From an uncultured Akkermansia sp. (GTDB taxonomy: Bacteria; Verrucomicrobiota; Verrucomicrobiia; Verrucomicrobiales; Akkermansiaceae), in NCBI GenBank assembly GCA_944390825.1, contig CALXRG010000005.1:1-64000 (forward strand): a DNA stretch of 64,000 bases, read 5' to 3'. The translations under genes and the position numbers were made by a program. The notes under the pieces are model-generated. The model saw only the letters and a list, made by a program, of their open reading frames with translations. It had not been told where the DNA came from and did no database searches. Every line of letters starts with the position of its first letter. Positions within the stretch are counted from its first letter, which is position 1. Shown here in pieces: positions 33,982-43,954 of the stretch.

Positions 33982-34659
33982 ATGAAGCCATTGACTAAAC
34001 TGGGTGAGCAACGTGTGGAGGATGGTACGCTCTGGGAGTTGTGGGAGCGCGATGGAGTGCTGACGCTGCAGCATGACGGGATGCCGTGTGCCAGCTCGTT
34101 TACGCATGGCAGTGAGGATTCTCTGGCGGAAATTGCGGTGTCGCCGGTGTCTCGCGCCGGTCAGCCTGTGGTGATGATTGCGGGGCTGGGTTTGGGGTAT
34201 GGCTTGGCTAAGGCAATGGAGTGCCTGCCTAAAGAGAAGGCTCGTTTTATTGTGGCAGAGCCGGTGGAGAGCGTGGTGATGTGGGCCCGCAGTTACGGCG
34301 AGCTGACTGGCTTGTGGGCGGACAAGCGTGTGAGTGTGGAGACGGCCGCGGCGGCGGATCTGTGCCGCAAGCGCACGGGTTCGCTGCATGCGATTATCAT
34401 GCGTCATGCGCATGCCCGCTGCGTGATGGGGCTGGGTGAGGCGCAGGCGTTTTTTAATGCGTTGAAGGGGGGGAGTTTGCTGGCAATTTCGCTGGCGCGG
34501 CCTGACCGCCGGCTCGAAGGAACGCTGCGCAAGGCAGGTTTTGAGACGAGTACGACGGCTGTGCCGGCTTCTTCCAAGGGTAAGCAGTTGCGCATGCATA
34601 CGATTCTTCTGGCGCGTCGCGGACGGTTTGTCCCGTTTGCGGAGAGGACGGCCAATTAA
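33982..34659 (+). CDS. spermidine synthase-like (SAM-fold) protein
   Basis: The 225-residue protein has a Rossmann methyltransferase-like core: PVVMIAGLGLGYGLAKAM as the nucleotide-binding loop, then RFIVAEPVESVVMWARSY ending strand 2, as in the polyamine synthase superfamily. Catalytic Asp residues of true spermidine synthase are not evident, so substrate and reaction are unknown. ATG 33982 is fixed by the promoter 6 nt upstream. An FtsB-like gene follows after 70 nt on the same strand. Confidence 0.7.
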   Translation: MKPLTKLGEQRVEDGTLWELWERDGVLTLQHDGMPCASSFTHGSEDSLAEIAVSPVSRAGQPVVMIAGLGLGYGLAKAMECLPKEKARFIVAEPVESVVMWARSYGELTGLWADKRVSVETAAAADLCRKRTGSLHAIIMRHAHARCVMGLGEAQAFFNALKGGSLLAISLARPDRRLEGTLRKAGFETSTTAVPASSKGKQLRMHTILLARRGRFVPFAERTAN

Positions 34660-34729
34660 GGGCGGCAGAGGGGGCGGTGCAGGCGGGTGCTTGATGCTGG
34701 GTTAAAGGCTGGGAGCGTTGGCTGACGAT

Positions 34730-35116
34730 ATGAGAATATTTCCGCGGAGACGGCGTAATTTGGATGAGCGGGATGCGCTGCGGGTGCAGCGTTCGGTGGG
34801 GATTCGTGGGGTGCTGGGTGTGGTGGCGGTGATTTTGCTGGTGGTGGTGGCGTTTATCGCGTCGATGGTGGTGCTTTCCCCTCTGTTCGAGTTGAATAAT
34901 CTGAGGGAGGAGAAGGTCACGGTGCTTAAGCAGTTGGAGCAGGCCCGGCGCGAGGAGAAGATGGCACAGGATCGCTATCACTGGATGATGGATCCGGAGT
35001 ATTTCGAGCAGGTGGCGCGTGACCGCGCTAATATGGCTAAGGATGGCGAGACCGTGATCCGGCGTCCTGCTCCTTCGGCGGAGAAGCCGGCACCCGAGCC
35101 GCGCGGACGCGATTGA
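34730..35116 (+). CDS. septum formation initiator (FtsB/DivIC-like)
   Basis: The 128-residue bitopic membrane protein has a basic N-terminus (MRIFPRRRRNLDERD), one transmembrane helix (residues about 28-55) and a coiled coil (LFELNNLREEKVTVLKQLEQARREE) ending in YFEQVARDRANMAKDGE, the FtsB/DivIC signature. It should act in the divisome with FtsL/FtsQ. The Pro-rich tail is variable. A TTG 12 nt upstream in frame is an alternative start. Confidence 0.85.
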   Translation: MRIFPRRRRNLDERDALRVQRSVGIRGVLGVVAVILLVVVAFIASMVVLSPLFELNNLREEKVTVLKQLEQARREEKMAQDRYHWMMDPEYFEQVARDRANMAKDGETVIRRPAPSAEKPAPEPRGRD

Positions 35117-35150
35117 GCTGCGGGACTCCCTCCGAGCACTTGAGCTGCGG
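35113..35150 (+). repeat. short direct repeat at the FtsB-like gene stop
   Basis: TTGAGCTGCGG occurs at 35113-35123, including the TGA stop, and again at 35140-35150, 27 bp apart. Confidence 0.7.
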
Positions 35151-35236
35151 CGGTTCCCGGGGAGGTGTCACTTGCGCCCCTGCGGGGCAGGGTGGTGGTC
35201 AAATGGGTTGGCGGCTGCGAAATGGCTGGCGGCTGC

Positions 35237-35503
35237 TCATGCGTTGGCCGGCAGAAGTTGCAGCAGGTCTATGCCGCAGGCGTAGCGCAGGGTGAGGTAG
35301 ATGACGCAGATCATGAAGAGCAGACCGACGATTTTGCGAACGACTCGGGCAAAGAACCAGATGGCGCCAAGGGCAATGGCCGCGGTGCTGCCGCCGATGG
35401 CCCCGGAATCCCAGTGCCCCCAGCCGGAGACTGCCTGCCGCCACAGTTCGCCGAGGGTGTCGGTGTCGATTCCGGCGAGTAGGTTGAGTATCTCCTGTAG
35501 CAT
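35237..35503 (-). CDS. small membrane protein, unknown function
   Basis: I do not recognise the family. The 88-residue protein starts MLQEILNLLAGIDTDTLGELW, has a Gly/Ala-rich first hydrophobic stretch (39-53), then VRKIVGLLFMICVIYLTLRYACGI as a clear transmembrane helix, and ends LLQLLPANA. The short length and a promoter 10 nt before ATG 35503 support a real gene; the frame continues upstream to 35995 only as low-complexity reading of PBP DNA. Confidence 0.68.
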   Translation of the reverse strand: MLQEILNLLAGIDTDTLGELWRQAVSGWGHWDSGAIGGSTAAIALGAIWFFARVVRKIVGLLFMICVIYLTLRYACGIDLLQLLPANA

Positions 35504-35513
35504 GGCGGGGGTG

Positions 35514-35542
35514 AGACTAACACAGCTGCCTGACTTTGGCAA
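35514..35542 (-). promoter_or_regulatory. promoter of the 88-residue membrane protein gene, near-leaderless
   Basis: On the minus strand TTGCCA (35542-35537) and TAGTCT (35519-35514) are 17 bp apart. The -10 box ends 10 nt before the ATG. Confidence 0.75.
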
Positions 35543-35591
35543 GTGGAATGTCGCGGCTTGTCCGGAGGCGGTGGCGGAGGCTTGATTTTGC

Positions 35592-35620
35592 TTGCGTCCG
35601 TGCGGGAAATGGGGCATACT
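35592..35620 (+). promoter_or_regulatory. promoter of the class A PBP gene
   Basis: TTGCGT (35592-35597) and CATACT (35615-35620) are 17 bp apart. It diverges from the promoter of the small membrane protein gene 50 bp away and gives a leader of about 29 nt. Confidence 0.6.
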
Positions 35621-35655
35621 GGGGTGACTCTGGCAGGGCTTGGCCTGCCCCGTGA

Positions 35656-38490
35656 ATGTGTGCTCGCTATAAAGCTCCTGATGATGATGCTCCGCAGCGC
35701 CGCAGTGCTGCGGGGGCGTACCGCCGCGGCCAGGCTCCGCCCCAGCCGAGGACGCGGGTTGTGCGTCCCACCCGCCGGGAGATGGCCGAAGAGGAGGTGG
35801 CCGGGGATGAGCTGGACGGGGATGGTTTGTCGCCGGTTGGGATGGCCGGGGTTGAGTACTCGGGAGGGAGGGGGGAGGACTTTCCCCAGCCGGATGCGGC
35901 GGGCGGTGCCGAGTGGTCCCGCCGGCGTTTGAGGCGCCCTGTGGGAGGGGACGGGGCTTGGTTCGGGCCGGATGATGCGGCGCCGGATGCGGCACAGGAG
36001 AGGGATGCCGGGTATGGGGAGAGAGGGGCGACGGGGGAGAGTGGGCCGACGGTGCCGCCGGCCGGGACGGTGGATGGCCGGGTTGATTCCGCTTTCGGGA
36101 CGCCGGGGCCGGAGCGTCAGTACCGGCGGCATGCTCCCGGTGAACCGGTGGCTCCGTGGGAGGAGTTCCGTATGCCTCCCCGAAAGGGAATGACGTTTTG
36201 GCGGGCTGTGTGGAAGCTTGTGACGCTGCCGTTTCGGGTGATTGCGTTTTGCACGCGTACGCTGCCGCGTATGGTGCTGCTGCCGATTCGTTTGCTGCTG
36301 AGTTTTTGTTTTGTGGGTTGTGTGGCTGGGGCTGTGGTGGCGGTGCTGTATGGTATTAAGGCGGAGCGGTATGATATTACGCAGGTGCTGCGTATGCCGG
36401 AGCGCTCGATTGTGTTGGATCGCAAGGGGAATGAGATCGGGACGCTGCATGGGGAGAATCGCCGCAGTATCAGTGATTTGCATGGTGAGGTGCCGCAGTA
36501 TTTCATTGATGCGCTGGTGATGCAGGAGGACCGGTCGTTCTGGACGCACGGGGGGGTCGATCCCCGAGGGGTTCTCCGGGCTCTGGCTCAGGTGGCTAAG
36601 CATCACCGTACGACTCAGGGTGCGTCGACGCTGACGATGCAGCTGGCGAAGAATACGTATAACCACCGCGTGCGCAACATGGATGCTAAGTTGCTGGAGG
36701 TGGCGCTTGCCCGCCGTATTGAGGCGACGTATGACAAGGAGACGATCCTGACGTGCTACATTAACCGTGTGTTCTGGGGGCATACGTTTTTGGGGCTGAA
36801 GCAGGCGGCTTACGGGTACTTTAATAAGCTGCCGCGTGATTTGACGATCGGGGAGGCGGCTTTGCTGGCTGGGATTATTTGCAGCCCGAATGAGTTTTCT
36901 CCTTATCGCAACCCGTCTGCGGCCAGGACGCAGCGTGATAAGGTGCTGAAGCTGATGCATGATAACGGCTATATCACCCGCAATGAGTACCAGGCTGCCC
37001 TGGCTGAGCCGATTGTTACGCATATGCCGGAGCGGCGTGGTAATGATAATTACGCGCTTGATTTGATTCGCCGCGAGGTGGATCATATTCTGACGATGCT
37101 GGATTCGGAGCAGCAGCGTATCAAGGAGGAGTCGATTTATGCCGGCGGGCTTACGATTCGGACGACGCTGGATGTGGATTTGCAGGATGATGCGATGCAT
37201 GAGATGGATGACCGCCTGACGGAGATGTTTGAGCAGAGGCGCGGGTACCGCCACCAGACGCGTGCGGGGTTCGTGGCGGAGAAGCAGGCGCTGCTGCAGA
37301 CGGATCCCGAGGCTGCTGCCCGGATGCAGCCGAAGTATTTGCAGGCGGCTTGTGTGCTGATCGATAATGCAACCGGTGCTCTGCTGGCGGTGGTCGGCGG
37401 TCGTGACAGTACGGAGTCTGCTCTTAATCGTGCGGTGCAGAGTCGGCGCCAGGTGGGGTCGCTTTTTAAGCCGATTGTGTATACGACGTTTTTCGAGCGG
37501 GGGGGGAGTCCCAATACGATTATTTCGGATGACCGCTTGCAGCCGGGCGAGATTCCGAATGCCCGCCGCTGGAACCCAGGGAACTCGGATGGGCGCTTCA
37601 CGGGGCCTCACCCGGCGGGCTGGGGCCTGCTGAAGAGCCGCAATACGATGACGGTGCGGGTTGGTACAGTGGCCGGACTGAAGAATGTGGTGTCGTCTGC
37701 GCTGATGGCGGGGTTTCCTCCTATGGCGGCTAAGCCGGGGCCGACGATTTTTCTGGGGACGTGGGAGGCGTCGCCGCTGGAGGTGGCCAGTGCGTTTACG
37801 GTGTTTGCGAATGGCGGGGTGCGGCCGACTCCTTACATCATCGAGAGTATCACGGATGCTGACGGGCATGTGCTTTGGCAAAATCAGCCGTCGGTTCGCC
37901 GTGTTTTTTCGCAGCGCAGTACGGCTGCGACGACGGCGATCCTGCAGCAGATTACGAAGCCGGGAGGGACGGCCGGGCGGACGCAACAGCTTGGTTTTAC
38001 TGCGCCCTGCGGTGGCAAAACGGGTACGACGAATGCGTATAAGAATGCGTGGTTTTGCGGGTTTACGTCCAATATTACGGCTGCTGTTTGGGTGGGATTT
38101 GACCGTCCGGCGACGATTGCTGACCGCGCGTATGGCGGTACGGTGGCGTTGCCTTTGTGGGTAGGAATCATGAAGAAGGCTCAGGAGCGGGGCTATGCCA
38201 TGGGGGAGATCCGCCAGGTTCCGGCAGCGCCGCGAAGTTTGGGGCTGAAGCTTTGCCGGGTGTCCGGAAATCTGGCCCATGAGGGTTGTGATTATGCCGG
38301 TACGTCTTACATTGATACGATGGTGGATTTGACGAAGCCCCGCCCGCTGTGCACGGTTCATGAGGTGAAGCCTGCCGATCCTTATGAGGAGGAGGTAGCG
38401 GTGGATCCGGATGCGGAGGATGTGGCGGTGGATCCCGATGCTTTGCCTGATGTTGATGCGGAGGATGTGGCGGTGGAGGCAGAGGAGTAG
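35656..38490 (+). CDS. class A penicillin-binding protein (bifunctional peptidoglycan synthase)
   Basis: It polymerises glycan strands and cross-links peptides in the periplasm. The 944 residues hold a long, polar, Gly/Pro/Arg/Asp-rich cytoplasmic region (1-175), one transmembrane helix (about 208-232), a GT51 transglycosylase domain (QEDRSFWTHGGVDPRG with catalytic Glu291; TLTMQLAKN) and a transpeptidase domain with SxxK at 602-605 (GSLFKP), SRN at 661-663 and KTG at 788-790. The C-terminus (about 910-944) is an acidic tail with a repeated DAEDVAV block. The 175-residue N-terminal extension is longer than in most PBP1 proteins. The start ATG 35656 could lie further downstream within that region. 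Confidence 0.95.
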   Translation: MCARYKAPDDDAPQRRSAAGAYRRGQAPPQPRTRVVRPTRREMAEEEVAGDELDGDGLSPVGMAGVEYSGGRGEDFPQPDAAGGAEWSRRRLRRPVGGDGAWFGPDDAAPDAAQERDAGYGERGATGESGPTVPPAGTVDGRVDSAFGTPGPERQYRRHAPGEPVAPWEEFRMPPRKGMTFWRAVWKLVTLPFRVIAFCTRTLPRMVLLPIRLLLSFCFVGCVAGAVVAVLYGIKAERYDITQVLRMPERSIVLDRKGNEIGTLHGENRRSISDLHGEVPQYFIDALVMQEDRSFWTHGGVDPRGVLRALAQVAKHHRTTQGASTLTMQLAKNTYNHRVRNMDAKLLEVALARRIEATYDKETILTCYINRVFWGHTFLGLKQAAYGYFNKLPRDLTIGEAALLAGIICSPNEFSPYRNPSAARTQRDKVLKLMHDNGYITRNEYQAALAEPIVTHMPERRGNDNYALDLIRREVDHILTMLDSEQQRIKEESIYAGGLTIRTTLDVDLQDDAMHEMDDRLTEMFEQRRGYRHQTRAGFVAEKQALLQTDPEAAARMQPKYLQAACVLIDNATGALLAVVGGRDSTESALNRAVQSRRQVGSLFKPIVYTTFFERGGSPNTIISDDRLQPGEIPNARRWNPGNSDGRFTGPHPAGWGLLKSRNTMTVRVGTVAGLKNVVSSALMAGFPPMAAKPGPTIFLGTWEASPLEVASAFTVFANGGVRPTPYIIESITDADGHVLWQNQPSVRRVFSQRSTAATTAILQQITKPGGTAGRTQQLGFTAPCGGKTGTTNAYKNAWFCGFTSNITAAVWVGFDRPATIADRAYGGTVALPLWVGIMKKAQERGYAMGEIRQVPAAPRSLGLKLCRVSGNLAHEGCDYAGTSYIDTMVDLTKPRPLCTVHEVKPADPYEEEVAVDPDAEDVAVDPDALPDVDAEDVAVEAEE
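38398..38481 (+). repeat. in-frame repeat in the PBP acidic tail
   Basis: GATGCGGAGGATGTGGCGGT appears at 38410-38429 and 38455-38474, and a related GTAGCGGTGGATCC element at 38396. They encode the DAEDVAV repeats of the tail. Confidence 0.7.
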
Positions 38491-38652
38491 GCCTGGTCGG
38501 ATGCCGGGCCGCGTGTGCCGGGGAGGGGTGGGATGTGTGCTGTGTGGAGGGAGGTGGGTATGTGGTGCTGTTTTCGGGATGATCTGTCCCGGATGGGGCT
38601 CTGGATGGTGTGTATGGCTGCTCCCGTGATGCTTTGGGGCATCGCTCTTAGC

Positions 38653-38681
38653 TTGACAATCTAACCCGCTGCTGTTACACT
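38653..38681 (+). promoter_or_regulatory. promoter of the MBOAT operon
   Basis: TTGACA (38653-38658) and TACACT (38676-38681) are 17 bp apart. The leader is about 39 nt. The 38491-38652 stretch before it is G/T-rich without a supported gene. Confidence 0.78.
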
Positions 38682-38726
38682 GCTCTGCAGTGCAGGGGCC
38701 CGTAGGGCTGTTGCTGTTGTCGTCTT

Positions 38727-40142
38727 ATGGATTTCTCAACCTGCGAATTTTGGCTTGCTCTTCTGCCGGCTGTGCTCCTTTTCCTGGTCGGGCATGCTTT
38801 GTTGCGGCACAGGCCGGAGGGAAGGCGCCGTTTTAATAAGGGGCTGATGCTGGTGACGAGTCTGACGTTGCTGGGGCTTGCGAGTGCCGTGACGCTGGGT
38901 ATTTTTTTGACGGTGTCGGTCGTGGCTTATTTGGTGTGTTTGTGGGCCAGGCGGTTGGAGTGCGGGCGCAAGGTGGTGCTGGGGGTGCTGATTGCATTGC
39001 TGTTGCTGCCGCTGCTGTACTACAAGTACGGCTATTTTATTTGCAGTAATGTTCGTCCTGATGGTCAATGGGATACGCTGCGGGATCTCGTCATACCCAT
39101 TGGTATTTCCTTTTACACGTTTCAGGTGATTGGCTTTTGCATAGATACGCTGATTCGTCGCCTTCCTGTCCCTGGATTTTGGGATTACATGAACTTTTGC
39201 AGTTTTTTCCCTCAGGTTGTAGCCGGTCCTATTGAGCGACGGGATGATTTGCTGCCTCAGGTGCAGGAGATGAGCCTGCCGTGCAATCCGGATAATGTCT
39301 CTGTGGGGCTTCGTTATATTATTCTCGGCTTGTTTTTCAAGTGCTGCGTGGCCGATAATTTGGCCTCGGTGTTTCTGGGGCGTGGTGATGTTTACTTTCA
39401 TCATGCGTTGCTCGTCTGGATCAACAATCTGGTATTCACGTTCCGGATTTATTTTGACTTTGCCGGCTATGGGTTGACTGCTTACGGCTTGGGCAGGGCT
39501 ATGGGCATTTCGTTGCGCATGAACTTCCTCAGCCCCTACACGGCTACTAATGTGACGGATTTCTGGCGCAGATGGCATACTTCTCTTACCCTTTGGTTCC
39601 GGGATTATATTTACTTCCCCATGGGGGGTAGCCGTACAAAACGATGGGCTCTCAACATTTTTGTTGTGTTTCTGGTTTCCGGTTTGTGGCATGGCGCCAA
39701 CTGGAACTTCCTGATTTGGGGTGGGTTGATTGCGGTAACCATGGTGGTATACCGCCTCTACCGCCGAACGGGGTGGCATCTGCCGGCCCCGTTGGGGTGG
39801 ATGCTGACATTCGCGTGCATGGTGTTTATATGGATGTTTTTTTATGAGGAGGATCTCAGCGTGCTGGGTACACGGCTCGAGATGATTTGCCAGCCTGAGG
39901 CTTACGATCTGGAGCGCTTCCTTTCCTTTTTGAAACACAAGCACTTCCTGGCGGTATTTGTCATGGTGCCTCCGTCATTGCTGATGAGTGCTGTTATCAT
40001 TGTGCTCGAGGCTATATCATACAAGCGCTGTGGCGATCCTTATGCTTTGTTGATCAATCCATATGCCTGTTGTGCGATGGTGTTCACGATGGTTGTGTTT
40101 GCTTCCAATGTGGTCAGCCCCTTCATCTACTTTGCTTTCTGA
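38727..40142 (+). CDS. MBOAT-family membrane O-acyltransferase (AlgI/DltB-like)
   Basis: The 471-residue multi-pass protein should transfer acyl groups to an exported polymer. The conserved core includes IPIGISFYTFQ, CSFFPQVVAGPIER, NVTDFWRRWHTSLTLWFRDYIYFPMGGS and SGLWHGANWNFLIWG with the catalytic His. About eleven hydrophobic segments are visible. It forms a pair with the next gene (4 nt apart), the usual arrangement of an MBOAT protein with an exported SGNH-like partner. The substrate is unknown. Confidence 0.93.
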   Translation: MDFSTCEFWLALLPAVLLFLVGHALLRHRPEGRRRFNKGLMLVTSLTLLGLASAVTLGIFLTVSVVAYLVCLWARRLECGRKVVLGVLIALLLLPLLYYKYGYFICSNVRPDGQWDTLRDLVIPIGISFYTFQVIGFCIDTLIRRLPVPGFWDYMNFCSFFPQVVAGPIERRDDLLPQVQEMSLPCNPDNVSVGLRYIILGLFFKCCVADNLASVFLGRGDVYFHHALLVWINNLVFTFRIYFDFAGYGLTAYGLGRAMGISLRMNFLSPYTATNVTDFWRRWHTSLTLWFRDYIYFPMGGSRTKRWALNIFVVFLVSGLWHGANWNFLIWGGLIAVTMVVYRLYRRTGWHLPAPLGWMLTFACMVFIWMFFYEEDLSVLGTRLEMICQPEAYDLERFLSFLKHKHFLAVFVMVPPSLLMSAVIIVLEAISYKRCGDPYALLINPYACCAMVFTMVVFASNVVSPFIYFAF

Positions 40143-40146
40143 AGCT

Positions 40147-41187
40147 ATGAAAAAGCTCCTCCTGATTTTGGGTGTATCACTGGTGCTAGGGGTGATTTGT
40201 GCGAATCTGTTCAATCGTTATGTGCATCCCGACATCCGTTTTTTCCTGAGTGCCGCTGCTCTGAGCGACCGGTGGGCTGAGCAGATACGCCAGCAGGCTC
40301 AGGGGAGCCCAGTTTATATTATTGCAGGGGGATCAGAGGGGCGTACAGGGGTTGACCCTGCCATCCTGGCAAGCGAGTATGGCATCCCGTCGATCAATGC
40401 GGCGATGGCTGCAGGTTTCGCGATGCGTCCCAACCTGCAGATGGCATTGCACTATGCCCGCCCGGGTGATGTGCTGATCGCGAAGGTAGGCCTGGGTACA
40501 GGGGACGGCACTTCCCTGGAGGGTATCAGGGTGGCCGTATACAGGATGGGCTGGAGGGCATTTGACTCTCACCTGCTTAAACCGTCATTTTCGGCGTTGA
40601 ACGCGATGCTAACCAGTAATTCCAAGACCGTAACCACATACCTCGCCAAGCTTCTGTTGCGGGACGGCGAGGTGTATCGCTATGACCGGCAGACGACCTT
40701 GCACGCATCCGGATGGATGGAAATTGATTACACCGATGTGCGTTCAGCAACTTGCTTGCCGAAGGAGGTCAGTGAATTGCTGCAGAGCCCCACGGTGACC
40801 GGGGAGGATAAGGCTTTCGCCCGTGATTTGGATATGGAGTTGAGACGGCGCGGTGTTGAACTATGGGTGTGGTATCCTCCGGAGATGCAACATCCGTCTT
40901 ACCGGGTGCATCGCGCACTGGAGGCCCTCACGCTGGTCAGAATGGGGTATCGTGTGCTTCGTGATGATACCTTCAACGTCTACCCCGATGGGTCGCTTTT
41001 TTCTGACTTTCGCTTTCACTCCAGTGCCCGGGGTGCGGCGATGAATACCCGCAAGCTGGGGGAGCTGATCCTCAAACCTGAGTTCTGGACAGAGAAGAGC
41101 CTGCTGGAGTGGCTGGCAGAACACGGCGTTGACGGAAACAGTACTCCTGCTGCCGGGACAGTCACCGCTCCAGAGGCGCAGAAATAA
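40147..41187 (+). CDS. exported partner of the MBOAT acyltransferase
   Basis: The 346-residue protein starts MKKLLLILGVSLVLGVICANL, a signal anchor, so the rest lies in the periplasm. VYIIAGGSEGRTGVDPAIL (about 56-74) resembles the first block of DltD/AlgJ/SGNH-like partners (G-x-S), followed by GIPSINAAMAAG. The family His/Asp blocks are less obvious (PDGSLFSDFRFHSS near the end). It probably completes acyl transfer on the periplasmic side. It is 4 nt from the MBOAT gene and ends at a shared terminator. Confidence 0.75.
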   Translation: MKKLLLILGVSLVLGVICANLFNRYVHPDIRFFLSAAALSDRWAEQIRQQAQGSPVYIIAGGSEGRTGVDPAILASEYGIPSINAAMAAGFAMRPNLQMALHYARPGDVLIAKVGLGTGDGTSLEGIRVAVYRMGWRAFDSHLLKPSFSALNAMLTSNSKTVTTYLAKLLLRDGEVYRYDRQTTLHASGWMEIDYTDVRSATCLPKEVSELLQSPTVTGEDKAFARDLDMELRRRGVELWVWYPPEMQHPSYRVHRALEALTLVRMGYRVLRDDTFNVYPDGSLFSDFRFHSSARGAAMNTRKLGELILKPEFWTEKSLLEWLAEHGVDGNSTPAAGTVTAPEAQK

Positions 41188-41213
41188 GTGCCCCCCCTTC
41201 CGCCGGTACGTTA

Positions 41214-41242
41214 AAAAGCCGCAGGCTCAGCCTGCGGCTTTT
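41214..41242. terminator. bidirectional terminator between convergent genes
   Basis: Arms AAAAGCCGCAGGC (41214-41226) and GCCTGCGGCTTTT (41230-41242) form a perfect 13-bp stem with a 3-nt loop and A/T-rich flanks. It serves the MBOAT operon (+) and clpB (-). Confidence 0.92.
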
Positions 41243-41288
41243 GTCACCGGGATAAACACGGGTGCCGGGATGGGGGGATAACCCGTGA

Positions 41289-43865
41289 TCAGTTGAAAAC
41301 GATCTCCCCGTCGTGCACATCCACATGGATGGTGCTGCCCTCCGGGAAGCGCCCTTCCAGAATGGCCAGGCTGAGCGGATCCAGAATATCGTGCTGGATG
41401 GCCCGCTTGAGCGGACGCGCACCATAGACCGGGTCGTATCCGTGCTCGGCCACCAGTTCGGCTGCGGCATCGCTGAGTTCCAGCTTGAGTCCGCGGGCGG
41501 CGAGGCGCTTGTGAACGCGGCGCAGCTGGATGTTGACGATGCGCTTGAGATCTTCCCCTTCCAGGCGGTCGAAGATGATGATCTCGTCGATTCGGTTGAG
41601 GAACTCCGGGCGGAAGTGTCCGCGCAGGGCATCCAGGGCTTTGGTGTTGCGCTGGGCGGCGTCGGTTTCGTTCAGGATGAACTGGCTGCCGATGTTGCTC
41701 GTCATGATCAGAACCGTGTTGGTGAAGTCCACGGTGCGACCCTGGCCATCGGTGATGCGTCCGTCATCGAGCACTTGCAGCAGGACGTTGAAGACGTCCG
41801 GATGAGCCTTCTCGATTTCATCGAAGAGAACGACACTGTAGGGCCGGCGGCGCACGGCCTCGGTCAGCTGACCGCCCTCATCATAACCAACGTAACCTGG
41901 AGGCGCTCCGATAAGTCGCGAGACACTGTGCTTCTCCATGTACTCGGACATGTCGATGCGCACCATCGCCGCCTCATCGTCGAAGAGGAACTCCGCCAGC
42001 GCCTTGGCCAGCTCGGTTTTGCCGACGCCGGTCGGGCCGAGGAAGATGAAGGAGCCCAGCGGGCGGTTCTCATCCTGCAGACCGGCTCGCGAGCGCCGAA
42101 CGGCGTCCGCCACGGCTTTGACGGCGAGTTTCTGGCCGATGAGACGCTCACCGATGCGCTCTTCCATGTGCAGGAGCTTCTCGCGCTCGCCCTCTGCCAG
42201 CCGCGCGGCGGGGATGCCGGTCCAGGTGGAGACAACTTTGGCGATGTCGCTTTCCGTCACCTCCTCCTTCAGCAGGCCGTCACCGCTGCTTTGCAGCTTG
42301 GCCAGGGCAGAGCGTGCTTCTTTGGCGGCAGCTTCGGCTGCGGGGATCTCGCCGTAGAGAATCTCTGATGCGCGGCCGAGGTTGCCCTTGCGCTGGGCTT
42401 GCTCGGCTTCCGTGCGCAGCTCGTCGATTTTCTTCTGGGCATCACGCGCTTTGACGACTACTTCCTTCTCGCTCTTCCACTGGGCAATCATCGCTTCCAC
42501 TTTTTCCTTGGTGTCAGCCAGCTCGTGGTTGATTTTTTCGAGACGCTGGCGGGAGTCGTCGTCTTTTTCCTTGGCGAGAGCCTGGCGCTCCATCTCCAGC
42601 TGCATGGCGGCTCGGTTGAGTTCATCGATCTCACTGGGCATGGAGTCCAGCTCGATTTTCAGGCGCGCGGCAGCTTCATCGACAAGATCGACAGCTTTGT
42701 CCGGCAGGAAACGGTCGGTGATGTAGCGGTTGCTCAGGGTGGCGGCGGCTACCAGGGCGCCATCGGTGATGTGGACACCGTGGTGGACCTCATAGCGTTC
42801 TTTCAGCCCGCGCAGGATGGCGATGGTGTCCTCCACGCTCGGCTCTGCGACGTAGACCGGCTGGAAGCGGCGCTCCAGTGCCGCATCTTTCTCGATGTAC
42901 TTGCGGTATTCATCCAGCGTGGTCGCGCCGATGGTGCGCAATTCACCGCGGGCGAGTGCCGGTTTGAGCAGGTTGGCGGCATCCATTGAGCTGTCGCCGC
43001 CGGCCCCGGCTCCCACCAGGGTGTGAAGCTCATCGATGAAGAGGATGATCTCGCCGTTGCTGGCGGTCACTTCCTTGATGAAGGCCTTGAGGCGCTCCTC
43101 AAACTCACCGCGGTATTTGGCGCCGGCGAGCATTGAGCCGATGTTGAGCGAGATGAGGCGCTTGCCCTTCATGCTCTCCGGCACGTCGCCGTTGACAATG
43201 CGGCGGGCGAGCCCCTCAGCGATGGCGGTTTTGCCGACACCGGGCTCGCCGATAAGCACGGGGTTGTTCTTCGTGCGACGGGAGAGGATTTGCAGCACGC
43301 GGCGAATCTCCGGATCACGGCCAATAACGGGGTCGATTTTACCCTGGCGGGCACGGGCTGTCAGGTCTGTACCGTATTTCTCCAGCGTTTGGTATTTGTC
43401 CTCGGGATCCTGGTCGGTGATGCGCTGGCTGCCGCGCACTTCCTTGAGTGCTTCCATGTATTTGGCCTGGGTGAGGCCAGCGGCTTCCAGAACGCGGCGC
43501 AGCTCGGCGTCGTCGCGGAAGACTCCGAGTACGAAGTGCTCCACGCTCAGATAATCATCCTTCATCTGCTTGCGCAGCTCCTCGGCCGCGTTCAGATCAC
43601 GGTCGAGTTCCTGGCTGAGTCCCGGACTCTGTGCAATGGCCCCGCGCTGGCGCGGCTGCTTGTCCAGCGCTGCGCGCAGGTCGGAGGTCAGACGCCGCGG
43701 GTCAACGCCTGCTTTGTTCAACACGGAGGCCAGTACACCGCCTTCCTGCTGAACCAGAGCGAGCATCAGCTCCGCCGGGTAGATTTGAGCACGCCCGCCG
43801 GATTGGGCGCTTTTCTGCGCCGCCTGCAGGGCTTCCATGAATTTTGTGGTAAGGTTGTTGTTCAT
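41289..43865 (-). CDS. clpB: ATP-dependent disaggregase ClpB
   Basis: ClpB resolubilises aggregated proteins with DnaK. The 858 residues contain the N-terminal Clp repeat domain (1-145), AAA1 with Walker [14 protein letters not shown], the long coiled-coil middle domain (about 410-525, with [20 protein letters not shown]), and AAA2 with [14 protein letters not shown] and Walker [14 protein letters not shown]. Sensor and arginine-finger regions are intact. The length is full. The promoter is unclear: TTGAAC and TGTCAA 16 bp apart lie before the ATG, and no CIRCE or sigma32 box is visible. Confidence 0.97.
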   Translation of the reverse strand: MNNNLTTKFMEALQAAQKSAQSGGRAQIYPAELMLALVQQEGGVLASVLNKAGVDPRRLTSDLRAALDKQPRQRGAIAQSPGLSQELDRDLNAAEELRKQMKDDYLSVEHFVLGVFRDDAELRRVLEAAGLTQAKYMEALKEVRGSQRITDQDPEDKYQTLEKYGTDLTARARQGKIDPVIGRDPEIRRVLQILSRRTKNNPVLIGEPGVGKTAIAEGLARRIVNGDVPESMKGKRLISLNIGSMLAGAKYRGEFEERLKAFIKEVTASNGEIILFIDELHTLVGAGAGGDSSMDAANLLKPALARGELRTIGATTLDEYRKYIEKDAALERRFQPVYVAEPSVEDTIAILRGLKERYEVHHGVHITDGALVAAATLSNRYITDRFLPDKAVDLVDEAAARLKIELDSMPSEIDELNRAAMQLEMERQALAKEKDDDSRQRLEKINHELADTKEKVEAMIAQWKSEKEVVVKARDAQKKIDELRTEAEQAQRKGNLGRASEILYGEIPAAEAAAKEARSALAKLQSSGDGLLKEEVTESDIAKVVSTWTGIPAARLAEGEREKLLHMEERIGERLIGQKLAVKAVADAVRRSRAGLQDENRPLGSFIFLGPTGVGKTELAKALAEFLFDDEAAMVRIDMSEYMEKHSVSRLIGAPPGYVGYDEGGQLTEAVRRRPYSVVLFDEIEKAHPDVFNVLLQVLDDGRITDGQGRTVDFTNTVLIMTSNIGSQFILNETDAAQRNTKALDALRGHFRPEFLNRIDEIIIFDRLEGEDLKRIVNIQLRRVHKRLAARGLKLELSDAAAELVAEHGYDPVYGARPLKRAIQHDILDPLSLAILEGRFPEGSTIHVDVHDGEIVFN

Positions 43866-43954
43866 CTTGCCGTTTTGACACGCAGACGCAGTGAATGTTC
43901 AAAAAAAATTATGCGAAGTTATACAGCGGCTTCGACCATGGCCTGAGTGAGGTG

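Noticed and set aside
35311-38361. 1016-codon open frame on the minus strand opposite the PBP gene
   Set aside because: It is antisense to a gene with intact catalytic motifs and reads as Arg/His/Pro-rich low-complexity protein, a shadow caused by high GC and codon bias.
43866-43925. Heat-shock promoter or CIRCE element before clpB
   Set aside because: No CIRCE inverted repeat and no CTTGAA...CCCAT-type sigma32 promoter could be found; only a weak TTGAAC/TGTCAA pair exists.
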